Assembly (NCBI GenBank): GCA_963921795.1
Contig: OY997660.1
Location: 62,001-126,000 of the forward strand
Length of the DNA: 64,000 bases
Origin: Nannobrachium achirus
Taxonomy: Eukaryota; Chordata; Actinopteri; Myctophiformes; Myctophidae
Direction of reading: 5' to 3'
In this document: positions 33,008 through 45,750 of the stretch, in pieces
Layout: each line of letters starts with the position of its first letter
Numbering within the stretch: position 1 is the stretch's first letter
Position numbers and translations under genes: made by a program
Notes under the pieces: generated by a model
Told to the model about the DNA's origin: nothing
Database searches by the model: none
What the model saw: the letters and a program-made list of their open reading frames with translations, nothing else

Positions 33008-34011
33008 AGAGGCTCTGTAATGCTGCATTCACACTGAGAGAAACCAAGCTAATGGTTTGCTTGGTAATTCAATGTATTCTCTATGCAAACCAGCTTTAAA
33101 AAAATTCCAAGCTTTTTTTCCAGCTTGGAAATTTTAAAAGCTGGTTTGCATAGTGAATACATTGCATTACCAAGCAAACCATTAGCTTGGCTTTTCTGTA
33201 TGTGAATGAGGCATTAGGCTCTGTGCAAAACTGTAATCAGGAACAGGAAACATTTATTCCACCCTTTAGGCCCCATTTACACTGGCCTTAATCAGATCTG
33301 TGCCACATCCAGATTGGAATCCAATCGGTATTAACATCACGTGACCATTAAAACCAATTGGATTCCAATCTGGATGTGGCACAGATCTGGATTTGGCTGC
33401 TAGTGTAAATGAAAAACCTGGGATTGCAGTTTTGCACAGAGCCAATTAACAGTGTTCTGGTGTGTGGTCTTTTTTTTTTCTGCTCGTCTTTTTTCTTTTT
33501 TCCACTCTTTCAACCACCAGTGTTCAAAAGTTTTACCACCTGTACCCTTTTGTTTTACACTGTCCTTAATCAGATCTGTGCCACATCCAGATTGGAATCC
33601 AATCGGTATTAACATCACGTGACCATTAAAACCAATTGGATTCCAATCTGGATGTGGCCCAGATCTGATTCATGCTGGATTTGGCTGCCAGAGTAAATGA
33701 AAAACCTGGGATTGCAGTTTTGAACACAGCCAATCAACGGTGTTCTGGTGTTTTTTATTTTTATTATTTTATTTTTTGTTCTCCTCGTCCTTTTTCTTTT
33801 TTCCACTCTTTCAACCACCAGTGTTCAAAAGTTTTACCACATGTACCCTTGTTTTTCAGTAATTGAGAAATGTTTCTTTTAAGGAGGTTTTAGCTCCTGT
33901 TTGCACTAATGTTGTAGGTTTGTTCATTTTACTTTTACCATTTGTACACTTGTTTTTCCATAATTGAGGTGCTCTTAGGAGGGTTTTAGCCCCTATTTTA
34001 TATTTGAAGAG

Positions 34012-34022
34012 CCCCCCCCCCC
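34012..34022. repeat. Poly-C run, 11 bases, unit 8
   Basis: Equal shortest. It lies directly behind the merged internal repeat; palindrome at 34032-34374. Confidence 0.95.
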
Positions 34023-35213
34023 GCTGCAGAACGAGGAAGCCTCTGGGAGTGGAGGGCAAGCTGATCTCTCTGCAGCGGAGTGAAGATGCTCTGTGCAAAA
34101 CTGCAATCCCATGTTTTTCCTGTTAGTTAGGTTTCCTGAAAAACCAGCATGAATCAGATCTGTGCCACATCCAGATTGGAATCCTATCGGTATTAACATC
34201 ACGTGACCATTAAAACCAATCGGATTCCAATCTGGATGTGGCCCAGATCTGATTCATGCTGGATTTGGCTGGCTGCCAGTGTAAATGAAAAACCTGGGAT
34301 TGCAGTTTTGCACAGATTATCTTCACTCCGCTGCAGAGAGATCAGCTTGCCCTCCACTCCCAGATGCTTCCTCGTGTGAACAGTGTTCTGGTGTGTTTTT
34401 TTTTTCTGCTCGTCTTTTTTCCTCCACTCTTTCAACCACCAGTGTTCAAAAGTTTTACCATGTGTACCCTTTTGTTTTTTAAGATTGTTTTTAAAGGTTT
34501 TAGCCCCTCCTGTTTATTTGCACTAAATTATAATTAAGTTCATTTTACTTTTACCAGGTGTACCCTTTTGTTTTTCAGTATTTGAGGTGCTCTTAAGTGG
34601 TTTTAGCCCCTACTGTTTGATATTTGCACTAAAATAAATGGTTGTTTAATTCCATCAAATTATTTATTATATTTTGTCATATCAATACAGTATCCTTGCA
34701 ATAGAATTACAACTGGTTTTGGACTTAAACAGTATATGGTTACAGGCTGTATCAATAGAATATCCTGGCTGTAAAATATCCTGACGTAAAACATAACTGG
34801 TGTTAGGATTTGAAGTATGGTCACAGGTCTTATCAATACAGAATCCTGAGCTAAAATACACATGGTGTTTGGGACTTAATATATGGTTAGAGGTCGTATC
34901 AATACAGAATCCTGAGCTAAAATACTCCCGGTGTGTATGTACAGGTTGTATCAGTACAGAATCCTGAGGTAAAATAAATACGCTATGTGTTTGGACTTAA
35001 TATATGGTTACAGGTCGTATCAGTACAGAATCCTGAGATAAATACACCCCGTGTTTGGACTTCATATATGGTTATAGGTTGTATCAGTACAGAATCCTGA
35101 GCTAAAATACACCCCGTGTTTGGACTTCATATATGGTTATAGGTCGTATCAGTACAGAATCCTGAGCTAAAATACACCCCGTGTTTGGGTTAGTGTTTGG
35201 GTTAGGGTTAGGG

Positions 35214-36559
35214 TTAGAGAAACCAAGCTAATGCACTCAAAAGCTTGTCTCCCAGAAAGGTGATTTCTCTCACACCAAACTGATATTTAGCTCTGTTCAG
35301 CTTTAGTCCATGCTTTTGGATGTTTTGCGACACTTTGATAAGTCTCTCATTGTGCTGCATCAGTGTGGATCCCCACACAACTACATCATCCATCACGTAG
35401 ACCCGTGCTCCTTGTACTCCTTCCAGTATGCATGGAGCAAAGCATATTCCAATATATATATATATATATATCTCCCCTAACAGTGATGGTTGATGGTGAT
35501 GATTTCCTTCAACTCTCACCTGTATTCTGCATATTCCTCTTGTGGGAATGGGCTGTCCATGTAGGCCTTGAGTAGAATTGGATTAGGACGAATGTGGGGC
35601 TTAACCTTCATGGCTCTGATGTGAGGTTCATTTATCATGTCAGCCTTTGCTCCTGTAAAGCAATTGTTGCTCCATGTATGTGCAACGGCTCGGTCCACTT
35701 GATCTGTTTCACACTTGACTCTTCAGGCATGTTGTCCACATCCTGTGTCACCATGCCCAAAAAGAAGGAATCATACGGGTCACTTTCTTCTACTGTGTGT
35801 ACACATTCACCTCTGCCTGTGCCTTTTCACAGCGGATTCAAGGGTTAGCTCGATCTCCTGCAGTAACCTCTCCCTAAACTTTGAATCTTGTATGCCAAAC
35901 ATAAGCTGGTCACGGATCATGCACAACTCCAAAGTTACATGTTCTAGCTTTTAGCTTTAAGTCCATCAGGAACACATCAAAACCTTCAGCAGGCTGTTGC
36001 ATTCTCGAGCGAAACATACCGTTCAAAGGTTTCATTCTTCTTTGGTGAACAGTGTTCATCAAACCTCTTGACAACCTCATCAAACTTGTCTTTGTCCTCT
36101 GTGATGGCAAAAACAAATGTGTTGTATACTTCCATGACAGTCAAAAGCAGTGCAATCTTCTGTATTTCAGCCATCAGGTACAGCATGAACCGCTGTTTAA
36201 AGGTATGCCACTCCACAATACCAGCCCAATTCAGTGTCTGGCGGCTTCACACTTTACATTATGACAACTCGTGAACACTCCTGGTACCATGTAATGTTCT
36301 TATTTATAAATGAAGAAACTTGGGTTCTTTCAGTTCAGTTATTTAGAAGACTGGTAGTGGTTCAGTAGCATCACAGTTCAGCAAACAACAGGTCTCTATA
36401 CAAACTAGGATCTGGAAATGTTGGGGTGGGGTCCCATATATAGATCAGGTGTCAGAGAGCTATCATTGCCATCTGGTGGGCACTAAAAATCTACAGACTA
36501 GGGCTATATAAACCCCATACTGCTTATCTGCTGCTTCAATACTCAGTTAAGAAATGACA
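35214..36559 (-). mobile_element. Ty3/Gypsy remnant, unit 9
   Basis: LTR 36559-36290 (14 bp shorter), gag core 36216-35986 (5 residues shorter), RT fragment from 35214. One extra TA lets the RT frame run on to 35519, giving a 101-residue open frame. This is slippage in a repeat, not a repaired gene. Confidence 0.87.
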
Positions 36560-37051
36560 TCCTGTTGTAACCTTGTCTTTTCTTATTTATTTTTTCTTCA
36601 AACAATGCAAAGTGCTAAATCTAACCACCTCTTTCCATCTGTTACACAAACGATGCAAAGTGCTAATTCTAACCACCTCTTTCCATCTGTTACACAGCTA
36701 TTCAAGAAACGGGTCACTGTTGGGCAGAAGATCCTGTCCACCGAAGACCTCAAGTACCTGACCAACTGTGACACAAACTTTGTGTCTGATGAGGAGACAG
36801 ACGAGGACAAGAAGGCCTATAAAGTGAAATCGTCGAAGTGGAGGGCAGCCCGGCTTTCAGGTATAATGGAGGCCTGTCAAAAGGCCCTCGACGACAACCG
36901 AAAGAAAGCTATAGAGCCAAAGTCCACACGCGCACGAAACAACTATGGAGAATTCAGCATTAGAGCCCCCCCTGCTGCACAGGAGAAGGAGATGTACCTT
37001 CTCCACAATGAGGAAGCCTCTGGGAGTGCTGATCTCTCTGCAGCGGAGTGA
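36554..37051 (+). CDS. Conserved ORF, 165-aa form, unit 9
   Basis: A base change at the LTR end (aaattaca to aaatgaca) creates an ATG 51 bp upstream and in frame with the older start at 36605. The new N-terminus (MTSCCNLVFSYLFFLQT) is hydrophobic and short, but may be untranslated. The rest equals the 148-aa form. Confidence 0.38.
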   Translation: MTSCCNLVFSYLFFLQTMQSAKSNHLFPSVTQTMQSANSNHLFPSVTQLFKKRVTVGQKILSTEDLKYLTNCDTNFVSDEETDEDKKAYKVKSSKWRAARLSGIMEACQKALDDNRKKAIEPKSTRARNNYGEFSIRAPPAAQEKEMYLLHNEEASGSADLSAAE

Positions 37052-38339
37052 AGAGGCTCTGTAATGCTGCATTCACACTGAGAGAAACCAAGCTAATGGT
37101 TTGCTTGGTAATTCAATGTATTCTCTATGCAAACCAGCTTTAAAAAATTCCAAGCTTTTTTTCCAGCTTGGAAATTTTAAAAGCTGGTTTGCATAGTGAA
37201 TACATTGCATTACCAAGCAAACCATTAGCTTGGCTTTTCTGTATGTGAATGAGGCATTAGGCTCTGTGCAAAACTGTAATCAGGAACAGGAAACATTTAT
37301 TCCACCCTTTAGGCCCCATTTACACTGGCCTTAATCAGATCTGTGCCACATCCAGATTGGAATCCAATCGGTATTAACATCACGTGACCATTAAAACCAA
37401 TTGGATTCCAATCTGGATGTGGCACAGATCTGGATTTGGCTGCTAGTGTAAATGAAAAACCTGGGATTGCAGTTTTGCACAGAGCCAATTAACAGTGTTC
37501 TGGTGTGTGGTCTTTTTTTGTTCTGCTCGTCTTTTTTCTTTTTTCCACTCTTTCAACCACCAGTGTTCAAAAGTTTTACCACCTGTACCCTTTTGTTTTA
37601 CACTGTCCTTAATCAGATCTGTGCCACATCCAGATTGGAATCCAATCGGTATTAACATCACGTGACCATTAAAACCAATTGGATTCCAATATGGATGTGG
37701 CCCAGATCTGATTCATGCTGGATTTGGCTGCCAGAGTAAATGAAAAACCTGGGATTGCAGTTTTGAACACAGCCAATCAACGGTGTTCTGGTGTTTTTTA
37801 TTTTTATTATTTTATTTTTTGTTCTCCTCGTCCTTTTTCTTTTTTCCACTCTTTCAACCACCAGTGTTCAAAAGTTTTACCACGTGTACCCTTGTTTTTC
37901 AGTAATTGAGAAATGTTTCTTTTAAGGAGGTTTTAGCTCCTGTTTGCACTAATGTTGTAGGTTTGTTCATTTTACTTTTACCATTTGTACACTTGTTTTT
38001 CCATAATTGAGGTGCTCTTAGGAGGGTTTTAGCCCCTATTTCATTTTATATTTCAAGTGCAGTTTTGCACAGAGCCAATTAACAGTGTTCTGGTGTGTTG
38101 TTTTTTTTTGCTCGTCTTTTTTCCACTCTTTCAACCACCAGTGTTCAACTGTTTTACCACATGTACCCTTGTTTTTCAGTAATTGAGAAATGTTTCTTTT
38201 AAGGAGGTTTTAGCTCCTGGTTTCATATTTGCACTGATGTTGTAGGTTTGTTCATTTTACTTTTACCATTTGTACACTTGTTTTTCCATAATTGAGGTGC
38301 TCTTAGGAGGGTTTTAGCCCCTATTTTATATTTGAAGAG

Positions 38340-38369
<30 letters not shown>
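38340..38369. repeat. Poly-C run, 30 bases, unit 9
   Basis: Longest in the window. Palindrome at 38379-38721. Confidence 0.95.
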
Positions 38370-38370
<1 letters not shown>

Positions 38371-39560
38371 CTGCAGAACGAGGAAGCCTCTGGGAGTGGA
38401 GGGCAAGCTGATCTCTCTGCAGCGGAGTGAAGATGCTCTGTGCAAAACTGCAATCCCAAGTTTTTCCTGTTAGTTAGGTTTCCTGAAAAACCAGCATGAA
38501 TCAGATCTGTGCCACATCCAGATTGGAATCCTATCGGTATTAACATCACGTGACCATTAAAACCAATCGGATTCCAATCTGGATGTGGCCCAGATCTGAT
38601 TCATGCTGGATTTGGCTGGCTGCCAGTGTAAATGAAAAACCTGGGATTGCAGTTTTGCACAGATTATCTTCACTCCGCTGCAGAGAGATCAGCTTGCCCT
38701 CCACTCCCAGAGGCTTCCTCGTGTGAACAGTGTTCTGGTGTGTTTTTTTTTTCTGCTCGTCTTTTTTCCTCCACTCTTTCAACCACCAGTGTTCAAAAGT
38801 TTTACCATGTGTACCCTTTTGTTTTTTAAGATTGTTTTTAAAGGTTTTAGCCCCTCCTGTTTATTTGCACTAAATTATAATTAAGCTCATTTTACTTTTA
38901 CCAGGTGTACCCTTTTGTTTTTCAGTATTTGAGGTGCTCTTAAGTGGTTTTAGCCCCTACTGTTTGATATTTGCACTAAAATAAATGGTTGTTTAATTCC
39001 ATCAAATTATTTATTATATTTTGTCATATCAATACAGTATCCTTGCAATAGAATTACAACTGGTTTTGGACTTAAACAGTATATGGTTACAGGCTGTATC
39101 AATACAATATCCTGGCTGTAAAATATCCTGACGTAAAACATAACTGGTGTTAGGATTTGAAGTATGGTCACAGGTCTTATCAATACAGAATCCTGAGCTA
39201 AAATACACATGGTGTTTGGGACTTAATATATGGTTAGAGGTCGTATCAATACAGAATCCTGAGCTAAAATACTCCCGGTGTGTATGTACAGGTTGTATCA
39301 GTACAGAATCCTGAGGTAAAATGAATACGCTATGTGTTTGGACTTAATATATGGTTACAGGTCGTATCAGTACAGAATCCTGAGATAAATACACCCCGTG
39401 TTTGGACTTCATATATGGTTATAGGTTGTATCAGTACAGAATCCTGAGCTAAAATACACCCCGTGTTTGGACTTCATATATGGTTATAGGTCGTATCAGT
39501 ACAGAATCCTGAGCTAAAATACACCCCGTGTTTGGGTTAGTGTTTGGGTTAGGGTTAGGG

Positions 39561-40918
39561 TTAGAGAAACCAAGCTAATGCACTCAAAAGCTTGTCTCCC
39601 AGAAAGGTGATTTCTCTCACACCAAACTGATATTTAGCTCTGTTCAGCTTTAGTCCATGCTTTTGGATGTTTTGCGACACTTTGATAAGTCTCTCATTGT
39701 GCTGCATCAGTGTGGATCCCCACACAACTACATCATCCATCACGTAGACCCGTGCTCCTTGTACTCCTTCCAGTATGCATGGAGCAAAGCATATTCCAAT
39801 ATATATATATATATATCTCCCCTAACAGTGATGGTTGATGGTGATGATTTCCTTCAACTCTCACCTGTATTCTGCATATTCCTCTTGTGGGAATGGGCTG
39901 TCCATGTAGGCCTTGAGTAGAATTGGATTAGGACGAATGTGGGGCTTAACCTTCATGGCTCTGATGTGAGGTTCATTTATCATGTCAGCCTTTGCTCCTG
40001 TAAAGCAATTGTTGCTCCATGTATGTGCAACGGCTCGGTCCACTTGATCTGTTTCACACTTGACTCTTCAGGCATGTTGTCCACATCCTGTGTCACCATG
40101 CCCAAAAAGAAGGAATCATACGGGTCACTTTCTTCTACTGTGTGTACACATTCACCTCTGCCTGTGCCTTTTCACAGCGGATTCAAGGGTTAGCTCGATC
40201 TCCTGCAGTAACCTCTCCCTAAACTTTGAATCTTGTATGCCAAACATAAGCTGGTCACGGATCATGCACAACTCCAAAGTTACATGTTCTAGCTTTTAGC
40301 TTTAAGTCCATCAGGAACACATCAAAACCTTCAGCAGGCTGTTGCATTCTCGAGCGAAACATACCGTTCAAAGGTTTCATTCTTCTTTGGTGAACAGTGT
40401 TCATCAAACCTCTTGACAACCTCATCAAACTTGTCTTTGTCCTCTGTGATGGCAAAAACAAATGTGTTGTATACTTCCATGACAGTCAAAAGCAGTGCAA
40501 TCTTCTGTATTTCAGCCATCAGGTACAGCATGAACCGCTGTTTAAAGGTATGCCACTCCACAATACCAGCCCAATTCAGTGTCTGGCGGCTTCACACTTT
40601 ACATTATGACAACTCGTGAACACTCCTGGTACCATGTAATGTTCTTATTTATAAATGAAGAAACTTGGGTTCTTTCAGTTCAGTTATTTAGAAGACTGGT
40701 AGTGGTTCAGTAGCATCACAGTTCAGCAAACAACAGGTCTCTATACAAACTAGGATCTGGAAATGTTGGGGTGGGGTCCCATATATAGATCAGGTGTCAG
40801 AGAGCTATCATTGCCATCTGGTGGGCACTAAAAATCTACAGACTAGGGCTATATAAACCCCATACTGCTTATCTGCTGCTTCAATACTCAGTCAATGGCA
40901 GCAAGTTAAGAAATGACA
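39561..40918 (-). mobile_element. Ty3/Gypsy remnant, unit 10
   Basis: LTR 40918-40635 (full length), gag core 40561-40331 with the 15-bp deletion, RT fragment from 39561. Confidence 0.87.
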
Positions 40919-41410
40919 TCCTGTTGTAACCTTGTCTTTTCTTATTTATTTTTTCTTCAAACAATGCAAAGTGCTAAATCTAACCACCTCTTTCCATCTG
41001 TTACACAAACGATGCAAAGTGCTAATTCTAACCACCTCTTTCCATCTGTTACACAGCTATTCAAGAAACGGGTCACTGTTGGGCAGAAGATCCTGTCCAC
41101 CGAAGACCTCAAGTACCTGACCAACTGTGACACAAACTTTGTGTCTGATGAGGAGACAGACGAGGACAAGAAGGCCTATAAAGTGAAATCGTCGAAGTGG
41201 AGGGCAGCCCGGCTTTCAGGTATAATGGAGGCCTGTCAAAAGGCCCTCGACGACAACCGAAAGAAAGCTATAGAGCCAAAGTCCACACGCGCACGAAACA
41301 ACTATGGAGAATTCAGCATTAGAGCCCCCCCTGCTGCACAGGAGAAGGAGATGTACCTTCTCCACAATGAGGAAGCCTCTGGGAGTGCTGATCTCTCTGC
41401 AGCGGAGTGA
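40913..41410 (+). CDS. Conserved ORF, 165-aa form, unit 10
   Basis: Identical protein to unit 9, including the gained upstream ATG, which lies inside the LTR end. Confidence 0.38.
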   Translation: MTSCCNLVFSYLFFLQTMQSAKSNHLFPSVTQTMQSANSNHLFPSVTQLFKKRVTVGQKILSTEDLKYLTNCDTNFVSDEETDEDKKAYKVKSSKWRAARLSGIMEACQKALDDNRKKAIEPKSTRARNNYGEFSIRAPPAAQEKEMYLLHNEEASGSADLSAAE

Positions 41411-42698
41411 AGAGGCTCTGTAATGCTGCATTCACACTGAGAGAAACCAAGCTAATGGTTTGCTTGGTAATTCAATGTATTCTCTATGCAAACCAGCTTT
41501 AAAAAATTCCAAGCTTTTTTTCCAGCTTGGAAATTTTAAAAGCTGGTTTGCATAGTGAATACATTGCATTACCAAGCAAACCATTAGCTTGGCTTTTCTG
41601 TATGTGAATGAGGCATTAGGCTCTGTGCAAAACTGTAATCAGGAACAGGAAACATTTATTCCACCCTTTAGGCCCCATTTACACTGGCCTTAATCAGATC
41701 TGTGCCACATCCAGATTGGAATCCAATCGGTATTAACATCACGTGACCATTAAAACCAATTGGATTCCAATCTGGATGTGGCACAGATCTGGATTTGGCT
41801 GCTAGTGTAAATGAAAAACCTGGGATTGCAGTTTTGCACAGAGCCAATTAACAGTGTTCTGGTGTGTGGTCTTTTTTTGTTCTGCTCGTCTTTTTTCTTT
41901 TTTCCACTCTTTCAACCACCAGTGTTCAAAAGTTTTACCACCTGTACCCTTTTGTTTTACACTGTCCTTAATCAGATCTGTGCCACATCCAGATTGGAAT
42001 CCAATCGGTATTAACATCACGTGACCATTAAAACCAATTGGATTCCAATATGGATGTGGCCCAGATCTGATTCATGCTGGATTTGGCTGCCAGAGTAAAT
42101 GAAAAACCTGGGATTGCAGTTTTGAACACAGCCAATCAACGGTGTTCTGGTGTTTTTTATTTTTATTATTTTATTTTTTGTTCTCCTCGTCCTTTTTCTT
42201 TTTTCCACTCTTTCAACCACCAGTGTTCAAAAGTTTTACCACGTGTACCCTTGTTTTTCAGTAATTGAGAAATGTTTCTTTTAAGGAGGTTTTAGCTCCT
42301 GTTTGCACTAATGTTGTAGGTTTGTTCATTTTACTTTTACCATTTGTACACTTGTTTTTCCATAATTGAGGTGCTCTTAGGAGGGTTTTAGCCCCTATTT
42401 CATTTTATATTTCAAGTGCAGTTTTGCACAGAGCCAATTAACAGTGTTCTGGTGTGTTGTTTTTTTTTGCTCGTCTTTTTTCCACTCTTTCAACCACCAG
42501 TGTTCAACTGTTTTACCACATGTACCCTTGTTTTTCAGTAATTGAGAAATGTTTCTTTTAAGGAGGTTTTAGCTCCTGGTTTCATATTTGCACTGATGTT
42601 GTAGGTTTGTTCATTTTACTTTTACCATTTGTACACTTGTTTTTCCATAATTGAGGTGCTCTTAGGAGGGTTTTAGCCCCTATTTTATATTTGAAGAG

Positions 42699-42709
42699 CC
42701 CCCCCCCCC
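42699..42709. repeat. Poly-C run, 11 bases, unit 10
   Basis: Equal shortest, next to the longest run one unit earlier. Palindrome at 42719-43061. Confidence 0.95.
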
Positions 42710-43900
42710 GCTGCAGAACGAGGAAGCCTCTGGGAGTGGAGGGCAAGCTGATCTCTCTGCAGCGGAGTGAAGATGCTCTGTGCAAAACTGCAATCCCAAG
42801 TTTTTCCTGTTAGTTAGGTTTCCTGAAAAACCAGCATGAATCAGATCTGTGCCACATCCAGATTGGAATCCTATCGGTATTAACATCACGTGACCATTAA
42901 AACCAATCGGATTCCAATCTGGATGTGGCCCAGATCTGATTCATGCTGGATTTGGCTGGCTGCCAGTGTAAATGAAAAACCTGGGATTGCAGTTTTGCAC
43001 AGATTATCTTCACTCCGCTGCAGAGAGATCAGCTTGCCCTCCACTCCCAGAGGCTTCCTCGTGTGAACAGTGTTCTGGTGTGTTTTTTTTTTCTGCTCGT
43101 CTTTTTTCCTCCACTCTTTCAACCACCAGTGTTCAAAAGTTTTACCATGTGTACCCTTTTGTTTTTTAAGATTGTTTTTAAAGGTTTTAGCCCCTCCTGT
43201 TTATTTGCACTAAATTATAATTAAGCTCATTTTACTTTTACCAGGTGTACCCTTTTGTTTTTCAGTATTTGAGGTGCTCTTAAGTGGTTTTAGCCCCTAC
43301 TGTTTGATATTTGCACTAAAATAAATGGTTGTTTAATTCCATCAAATTATTTATTATATTTTGTCATATCAATACAGTATCCTTGCAATAGAATTACAAC
43401 TGGTTTTGGACTTAAACAGTATATGGTTACAGGCTGTATCAATACAATATCCTGGCTGTAAAATATCCTGACGTAAAACATAACTGGTGTTAGGATTTGA
43501 AGTATGGTCACAGGTCTTATCTATACAGAATCCTGAGCTAAAATACACATGGTGTTTGGGACTTAATATATGGTTAGAGGTCGTATCAATACAGAATCCT
43601 GAGCTAAAATACTCCCGGTGTGTATGTACAGGTTGTATCAGTACAGAATCCTGAGGTAAAATGAATACGCTATGTGTTTGGACTTAATATATGGTTACAG
43701 GTCGTATCAGTACAGAATCCTGAGATAAATACACCCCGTGTTTGGACTTCATATATGGTTATAGGTTGTATCAGTACAGAATCCTGAGCTAAAATACACC
43801 CCGTGTTTGGACTTCATATATGGTTATAGGTCGTATCAGTACAGAATCCTGAGCTAAAATACACCCCGTGTTTGGGTTAGTGTTTGGGTTAGGGTTAGGG

Positions 43901-45258
43901 TTAGAGAAACCAAGCTAATGCACTCAAAAGCTTGTCTCCCAGAAAGGTGATTTCTCTCACACCAAACTGATATTTAGCTCTGTTCAGCTTTAGTCCATGC
44001 TTTTGGATGTTTTGCGACACTTTGATAAGTCTCTCATTGTGCTGCATCAGTGTGGATCCCCACACAACTACATCATCCATCACGTAGACCCGTGCTCCTT
44101 GTACTCCTTCCAGTATGCATGGAGCAAAGCATATTCCAATATATATATATATATATCTCCCCTAACAGTGATGGTTGATGGTGATGATTTCCTTCAACTC
44201 TCACCTGTATTCTGCATATTCCTCTTGTGGGAATGGGCTGTCCATGTAGGCCTTGAGTAGAATTGGATTAGGACGAATGTGGGGCTTAACCTTCATGGCT
44301 CTGATGTGAGGTTCATTTATCATGTCAGCCTTTGCTCCTGTAAAGCAATTGTTGCTCCATGTATGTGCAACGGCTCGGTCCACTTGATCTGTTTCACACT
44401 TGACTCTTCAGGCATGTTGTCCACATCCTGTGTCACCATGCCCAAAAAGAAGGAATCATACGGGTCACTTTCTTCTACTGTGTGTACACATTCACCTCTG
44501 CCTGTGCCTTTTCACAGCGGATTCAAGGGTTAGCTCGATCTCCTGCAGTAACCTCTCCCTAAACTTTGAATCTTGTATGCCAAACATAAGCTGGTCACGG
44601 ATCATGCACAACTCCAAAGTTACATGTTCTAGCTTTTAGCTTTAAGTCCATCAGGAACACATCAAAACCTTCAGCAGGCTGTTGCATTCTCGAGCGAAAC
44701 ATACCGTTCAAAGGTTTCATTCTTCTTTGGTGAACAGTGTTCATCAAACCTCTTGACAACCTCATCAAACTTGTCTTTGTCCTTTGTGATGGCAAAAACA
44801 AATGTGTTGTATACTTCCATGACAGTCAAAAGCAGTGCAATCTTCTGTATTTCAGCCATCAGGTACAGCATGAACCGCTGTTTAAAGGTATGCCACTCCA
44901 CAATACCAGCCCAATTCAGTGTCTGGCGGCTTCACACTTTACATTATGACAACTCGTGAACACTCCTGGTACCATGTAATGTTCTTATTTATAAATGAAG
45001 AAACTTGGGTTCTTTCAGTTCAGTTATTTAGAAGACTGGTAGTGGTTCAGTAGCATCACAGTTCAGCAAACAACAGGTCTCTATACAAACTAGGATCTGG
45101 AAATGTTGGGGTGGGGTCCCATATATAGATCAGGTGTCAGAGAGCTATCATTGCCATCTGGTGGGCACTAAAAATCTACAGACTAGGGCTATATAAACCC
45201 CATACTGCTTATCTGCTGCTTCAATACTCAGTCAATGGCAGCAAGTTAAGAAATGACA
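43901..45258 (-). mobile_element. Ty3/Gypsy remnant, unit 11
   Basis: LTR 45258-44975, gag core 44901-44671 with the 15-bp deletion and a private E to K change, RT fragment from 43901. Confidence 0.87.
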
Positions 45259-45750
45259 TCCTGTTGTAACCTTGTCTTTTCTTATTTATTTTTTCTTCAA
45301 ACAATGCAAAGTGCTAAATCTAACCACCTCTTTCCATCTGTTACACAAACGATGCAAAGTGCTAATTCTAACCACCTCTTTCCATCTGTTACACAGCTAT
45401 TCAAGAAACGGGTCACTGTTGGGCAGAAGATCCTGTCCACCGAAGACCTCAAGTACCTGACCAACTGTGACACAAACTTTGTGTCTGATGAGGAGACAGA
45501 CGAGGACAAGAAGGCCTATAAAGTGAAATCGTCGAAGTGGAGGGCAGCCCGGCTTTCAGGTATAATGGAGGCCTGTCAAAAGGCCCTCGACGACAACCGA
45601 AAGAAAGCTATAGAGCCAAAGTCCACACGCGCACGAAACAACTATGGAGAATTCAGCATTAGAGCCCCCCCTGCTGCACAGGAGAAGGAGATGTACCTTC
45701 TCCACAATGAGGAAGCCTCTGGGAGTGCTGATCTCTCTGCAGCGGAGTGA
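45253..45750 (+). CDS. Conserved ORF, 165-aa form, unit 11
   Basis: Identical protein to unit 9. Confidence 0.38.
   Translation: MTSCCNLVFSYLFFLQTMQSAKSNHLFPSVTQTMQSANSNHLFPSVTQLFKKRVTVGQKILSTEDLKYLTNCDTNFVSDEETDEDKKAYKVKSSKWRAARLSGIMEACQKALDDNRKKAIEPKSTRARNNYGEFSIRAPPAAQEKEMYLLHNEEASGSADLSAAE

Larger units (their letters stand above)
30359..34429. repeat. Macrosatellite unit 8 (mosaic, 4071 bp, with deletion)
   Basis: The first part carries B/C markers (ggttagaggtcg near 30817, GTATTCTGC near 31450). The middle is A-like (ttatgacaac near 32208, gtggacac, tcatcg and ccaaaatcc near 32785-32880). The part after about 33215 is again B/C-like (cattaggctctg). One copy of an internal direct repeat of about 280 bp is missing just before the poly-C run. 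CTCF-like core at 32410-32421; LTR 32232-32515. Confidence 0.96.
34430..38776. repeat. Macrosatellite unit 9 (subfamily C, 4347 bp)
   Basis: First unit with the C markers: a 15-bp gag deletion near 36136, GTGGGCAC at the CTCF-like site, gaaatgaca at the LTR end, and a poly-T interrupted by G. It has one extra TA dinucleotide in the (TA)n tract, a 14-bp LTR deletion shared with unit 14, and the longest poly-C (30). CTCF-like core at 36468-36479; LTR 36290-36559. Confidence 0.97.
38777..43116. repeat. Macrosatellite unit 10 (subfamily C, 4340 bp)
   Basis: C markers as in unit 9 but with a full-length LTR. It is the first unit with aagctcat near 38883, which all later units share. The poly-C is short (11). 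CTCF-like core at 40813-40824; LTR 40635-40918. Confidence 0.97.

Noticed and set aside
35214-35519. 101-codon frame in unit 9 that seems to extend the RT fragment
   Set aside because: It results from one extra TA dinucleotide; the added residues are alternating Ile-Tyr from the microsatellite, not RT sequence.
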